Shown here: positions 60,932 through 64,000 of the stretch, in pieces | How the letters are laid out: each line of letters begins with the position of its first letter | Numbering within the stretch: position 1 is the stretch's first letter | NCBI GenBank assembly: GCA_036399055.1 | Contig: DASWNX010000004.1 | Location: 62,001 to 126,000 of the forward strand | Direction of reading: 5' to 3' | Origin: Jatrophihabitans sp. | Lineage (GTDB): Bacteria; Actinomycetota; Actinomycetes; Mycobacteriales; Jatrophihabitantaceae | Length of the DNA: 64,000 bases | Made by a program: the position numbers and the translations under genes | Notes under the pieces: model-generated | Databases searched by the model: none | What the model was told of the DNA's origin: nothing | Seen by the model: the letters and a program-made list of their open reading frames with translations, nothing else

Positions 60932-63334
60932 ATGGAATTGAAGGTTCTTGGACCGCTCGACCTGGTGGCAGAAGGGCAGCGAATACATCTCGGTGGCCAC
61001 CGTCAGCGCGTGGTGCTGGCAGTGCTCGCGCTCAACGCCAACCGCGTCAGCTCGGTTGATCAGCTGGCTGACGCGGTGTGGGGCCCAGCGTCGCCCCCGA
61101 CTGCTCGGGCGCAGATCCAGACATGTGTCTCGTCGTTGCGGAGGCTGCTCGGCAGGGCTGGGCATCCGGAGGCGATTGAGACCCGTGACCCCGGCTATCT
61201 CTTGCACGTGTCCCACGATGACCTGGACCTGGCGTGCTTCGAGCGGCTCCTGACACAGGCCTCAGCACGCACCCGCGAAGGTGAGCTGGAAGAAGGGCTC
61301 GCCAAGCTGCGGATGGCATTGGGGCTGTGGCGGGGAGAGCCGCTGGCTGACCTCGACAGCGAAGTCATACGCCGATACGCGCTCAATCTCACCGAACGCC
61401 ACCGCGCGGCGCAACTGGAGAGCGCCAGGCTCGAGATCGAGCTAGGCAGCCATGTCCAAGCCGTGGCGGGACTGCGTGAGATGGCAGCGACGAACCCATT
61501 CTCAGAAGAGCCGCACCGGCTTCTCATGCTGGCGCTGCACCGCAGCGGCCGGCAGGCCGAGGCTCTTGAGGTCTACCGCCGCGCCCGTACCCGATTCGTC
61601 GGTCATCTGGGCATCGAGCCGAGCAAGCGCCTCGCCGACCTTGAGCACACGATCCTCAACGGTGAAGACAGGTCAGCAGGCGCGCCCGGCTCGCCTGGCC
61701 CTCGAGCGGCGCCGGTGGCCCAAGCAGTCCCGCGCCTGCTGCCGGCCGATGTCGGGAACTTCGTGGGCCGCAGGAACGAGCTGCAGATGATCGCCCATCA
61801 CCTAGCCAGCAGTGCCCGCAACGGGCCGGCCCTGCCAGTGCTGTCAATCAGCGGTCCAGCAGGGGTCGGCAAGTCGGCGTTGGCGATTCACGCCGCACAC
61901 GCGTGCGCGCCGCGGTTCGTCGACGGCCAGCTCTATGCCAGCTTGCGAGGCAGCACGCCTGAGGAGGCCCGTATCCGATTGCTCTGCTCTTTGGGCGTGG
62001 ACAGAAGCCTCATACCTGAGGATCGGCAGCAGAGCGCCGGACTGTTGCGCAGCCAGCTGGCCCGAAAGCACATCCTCCTCGTCCTCGACGATGTCGTGAA
62101 CGAGGAGCAGGTGTCCAGTCTGCTGCCCAGCAGCTCGACCTGCGCGGTGATCATCACCAGCCGACGGCGTCTGCTCACCTTGGCTGGAGCATGCCGTGTC
62201 GAGCTGACCGTGTTCAGCGATGACGAGGCCCTGGAGTTCCTACGCTGCGCCGTGGGCGCCGGGCGAGTCGAAGCCGAGAGGCAAGCAGCCGAAGACATCG
62301 TCCAGTACTGCGACAACCTCCCCCTGGCGCTACGCATCGCCGCCGCGCGCTTGGTCGCCCACCCACAATGGTCGCTCACGCAACTGGCGAATCGGCTGAG
62401 CCAGGAGGGTGACCCCCTTCAGGAGCTGTCCCATGGCGCGATGGATCTGAGTGCCGTCATCAGCGACAGCCAGCAGGACCTGGATCCGCAGAGCGCACTG
62501 CTGTTCCGTCTTCTGACACTGGTCGAATCCCCCACCTACGCCACCTGGACCGCCGCGGCCCTGCTGGGCACTGACATCGACGAGGCACAGCGATCTCTGC
62601 GGGAATTGGTAGAGGCGCGGCTACTTCAGTCCGCGGGGGATGGGCAGTTTGGCCTGGCAACGTTGGTTCGACTGCACGCCAAGCGACTGCTGCTGACCGA
62701 AGTCCCTCCTGCCTCGCGCCGCGCCGCCCTGGGCCGCCTGCACAGCGCCTGGCTGACTTTGGCCGAGCGCGCCCACCGAGAGGTGTATGGCAGTGATCGG
62801 ATCGTGGCACACGGTCTGACCGCTCGGTGGAAGGCTTCCGAGCCGTCTCCCTCGGCGGTCCAGACCGACCCGCTGGGATGGCTCAATGCTGAGGGAGCCG
62901 CGTTGCTCGGCTGCGTGCGATCGGCCTATTCACATGGCGACGATGAGCTGTGCTGGCATCTGTCGGTGACACTGGCGTCGCTGTTCACCTACAGCCGCCA
63001 GTTCGAGCATGGCCGGGCGGCCGTCGCCGTCGGACGGCTGGCAGCCGAGCGTGCCGCCAATCCGATCGGCATGGCGGCGGTCGAGTACGCCTGGGGGGTC
63101 CTCGCTCTCGCCAGGCGGGACTTCGAGACTGCCGAGACCGCGCTGCAAGCGGCCGTCGCCGGATTCGCAGCGTGTGAGGACCGGCACGGCCAGGCCATGG
63201 CGCTCACCGAACTGGCAGTCCTGGCCTCCTCGCGCCGTGATGGCGCAGCCGCGCTGGCACAAGATGTGAGGCCTCAGCCACTGCACCGGATCAGGGCGTG
63301 GATGAGATCACCGAGCTCACGTTCCTCTGCGTGA
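60932..63334 (+). CDS. Second SARP/AfsR-type regulator
   Basis: The 800-residue protein has a winged helix (1-95, HRQRVVLAVLALNANRVSSVDQLADAVW), a BTAD domain (about 100-245, SEEPHRLLMLALHRSGRQAEALEVYRRAR), an NB-ARC domain (NFVGRRNEL at 276; P-loop SGPAGVGKS at 307-315; VLDDV; ITSRRRL) and the beginning of a TPR-like tail. The C terminus is short for an AfsR protein and ends in a Ser/Arg-rich stretch (SPSSRSSA), so the TPR array may be truncated. It probably controls the genes to its right. AAAAGGGG precedes the ATG. Confidence 0.85.
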   Translation: MELKVLGPLDLVAEGQRIHLGGHRQRVVLAVLALNANRVSSVDQLADAVWGPASPPTARAQIQTCVSSLRRLLGRAGHPEAIETRDPGYLLHVSHDDLDLACFERLLTQASARTREGELEEGLAKLRMALGLWRGEPLADLDSEVIRRYALNLTERHRAAQLESARLEIELGSHVQAVAGLREMAATNPFSEEPHRLLMLALHRSGRQAEALEVYRRARTRFVGHLGIEPSKRLADLEHTILNGEDRSAGAPGSPGPRAAPVAQAVPRLLPADVGNFVGRRNELQMIAHHLASSARNGPALPVLSISGPAGVGKSALAIHAAHACAPRFVDGQLYASLRGSTPEEARIRLLCSLGVDRSLIPEDRQQSAGLLRSQLARKHILLVLDDVVNEEQVSSLLPSSSTCAVIITSRRRLLTLAGACRVELTVFSDDEALEFLRCAVGAGRVEAERQAAEDIVQYCDNLPLALRIAAARLVAHPQWSLTQLANRLSQEGDPLQELSHGAMDLSAVISDSQQDLDPQSALLFRLLTLVESPTYATWTAAALLGTDIDEAQRSLRELVEARLLQSAGDGQFGLATLVRLHAKRLLLTEVPPASRRAALGRLHSAWLTLAERAHREVYGSDRIVAHGLTARWKASEPSPSAVQTDPLGWLNAEGAALLGCVRSAYSHGDDELCWHLSVTLASLFTYSRQFEHGRAAVAVGRLAAERAANPIGMAAVEYAWGVLALARRDFETAETALQAAVAGFAACEDRHGQAMALTELAVLASSRRDGAAALAQDVRPQPLHRIRAWMRSPSSRSSA

Positions 63335-63652
63335 GGACAGGCGGGGCTTGCCTGTTGGCGCCACCGCGATCGGCAGGATGTGAGCTTGCTCAAACGCTCA
63401 CCCCTCATTGGCCGATGGGTGATCACCTGTCCGCCAACCCCGGCACACGGCCGCGTCGCCGGCGGCTGATGCGGCCCACTCACCACGCGGGCGACGCTCT
63501 TCGGACGCTCTTCATCGTCTCTTGAGGCCCCGCGACCGCTCAGGCCGAGCCAAGAGCGGATGAGGCCTCGACCAAGTGCGGCGGGCACTTCACTGTGCGT
63601 GCCTGACAAACGACGGGCCTGCGCCGAACAATCGACCACACAGGAGCCAGGG
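63335..63652. other. Intergenic region before the decarboxylase gene
   Basis: 318 bp with no supportable gene. CAGGAG at about 63,641 serves the next start. No repeat or terminator stands out. Confidence 0.5.
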
Positions 63653-64000
63653 ATGACAGTCGTCTCCACGAAGACCGCCTCATTTCAACCGGTCGGCACC
63701 GTGACCGGCTTGGAGGAGCTTCGCGGACTGGTCAACGCTGCGATCGACGTTCTGCAGGACGTCGCGATGCGGCGAACAGGGCCGGTCGCCCCAGGCGGTC
63801 CGGTCGCGGCGAGAACCGCTGCGGCAGCCGCTTTACCGTCGTGCCTGCTTCCCTCTGACGCGGACGCGCGCACGCCGTTCACCGACATGATCCGGGCCTA
63901 TGCGCAGTGGTCGGTGGACTTGAGCCACCCCGCCGCGCTGGCACGCATGCAATGCCCACCCGCGCCGGTGGCGGTAGCCGCTGAGCTGGTCGTCGCTGCG
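63653..64000 (+). CDS. N-terminal part of a PLP-dependent (group II) decarboxylase, 3' partial
   Basis: The first 116 residues include FTDMIRAYAQWSVDLSHPAALARMQCPPAPVAVAAELVVAA, the substrate-gate segment of DDC-family decarboxylases (tyrosine, diaminobutyrate or lysine decarboxylases of siderophore-type pathways). The PLP lysine lies beyond the window. Start ATG 63,653 with CAGGAG upstream. With the SARP and exporter it may open a second biosynthetic cluster. Confidence 0.75.
   Translation, partial: MTVVSTKTASFQPVGTVTGLEELRGLVNAAIDVLQDVAMRRTGPVAPGGPVAARTAAAAALPSCLLPSDADARTPFTDMIRAYAQWSVDLSHPAALARMQCPPAPVAVAAELVVAA

Noticed and set aside
1..64000. CRISPR array
   Set aside because: No series of equal repeats with unique spacers was found; the tandem repeats seen are short and without spacers.

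Overview
The window is high-GC actinomycete DNA. The evidence is a gephyrin-like glp/moeA, rimJ and glpR-type membrane gene trio, a mycothiol-dependent (Rv2466c-type) reductase gene, two SARP/AfsR regulators, an SCO6745-type gene and SCO6880-type conjugation genes. The species cannot be fixed. The secreted repeat domains and the absence of familiar Streptomyces synteny lean towards a non-Streptomyces actinomycete, which is inference only.

Layout. (1) 1-1,853: conserved chromosomal core ending in tRNA-Ala(CGC). (2) 1,807-28,913: an integrated element bounded by a perfect 47-bp repeat of the tRNA 3' end. Next to the left end are an excisionase-like gene and a type IV secretion/conjugation operon; at the right end is a tyrosine integrase. 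Several transfer genes are broken: the small membrane protein is frameshifted, the VirB4-type ATPase is internally deleted and the coupling protein is frameshifted, and I see no relaxase. The cargo looks better preserved: a 1,793-residue RHS/YD-repeat toxin-like protein with a small downstream partner, an AbiE toxin-antitoxin pair with a palindromic operator, an intact ParB-like protein ending in a PD-(D/E)xK nuclease motif, and hairpin leaders. (3) 28,914-35,030: a scrap zone with remnants of a serine recombinase, a tyrosine recombinase and a secreted repeat protein. It also holds a duplicated family of small secreted DUF4430-like proteins (two intact, two decayed) and an odd cis-prenyltransferase flanked by a duplicated promoter segment. 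(4) 35,027-37,915: a lipoprotein, a single-pass membrane protein and a coiled-coil protein. (5) 37,979-57,062: a probable biosynthetic gene cluster with no visible NRPS or PKS. It combines larB, larC and larE (nickel-pincer nucleotide synthesis) with a DUF362-type protein, a TrpE/TrpG-type chorismate amidating pair, an acyl-adenylating enzyme, a branched-chain-type aminotransferase, a PEP mutase/isocitrate lyase-like enzyme, a cyclase-family metallohydrolase, three ATP-grasp-type ligases, an MFS exporter and a SARP regulator. (6) 57,793-64,000: a hydrolase, an SCO6745-like protein, an EamA exporter, a second SARP and the start of a PLP-dependent decarboxylase, possibly the edge of another cluster.

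How the cluster could work (inference): LarB, LarE and LarC make a nickel-pincer nucleotide, or its pyridinium dithiocarboxylate precursor. LarA is absent, so the DUF362 protein encoded among them is the best candidate user. TrpE/TrpG would supply an amino-(iso)chorismate or anthranilate unit. The aminotransferase, lyase and adenylating enzyme would supply and activate another acid, and ATP-grasp ligases would form the amide bonds.
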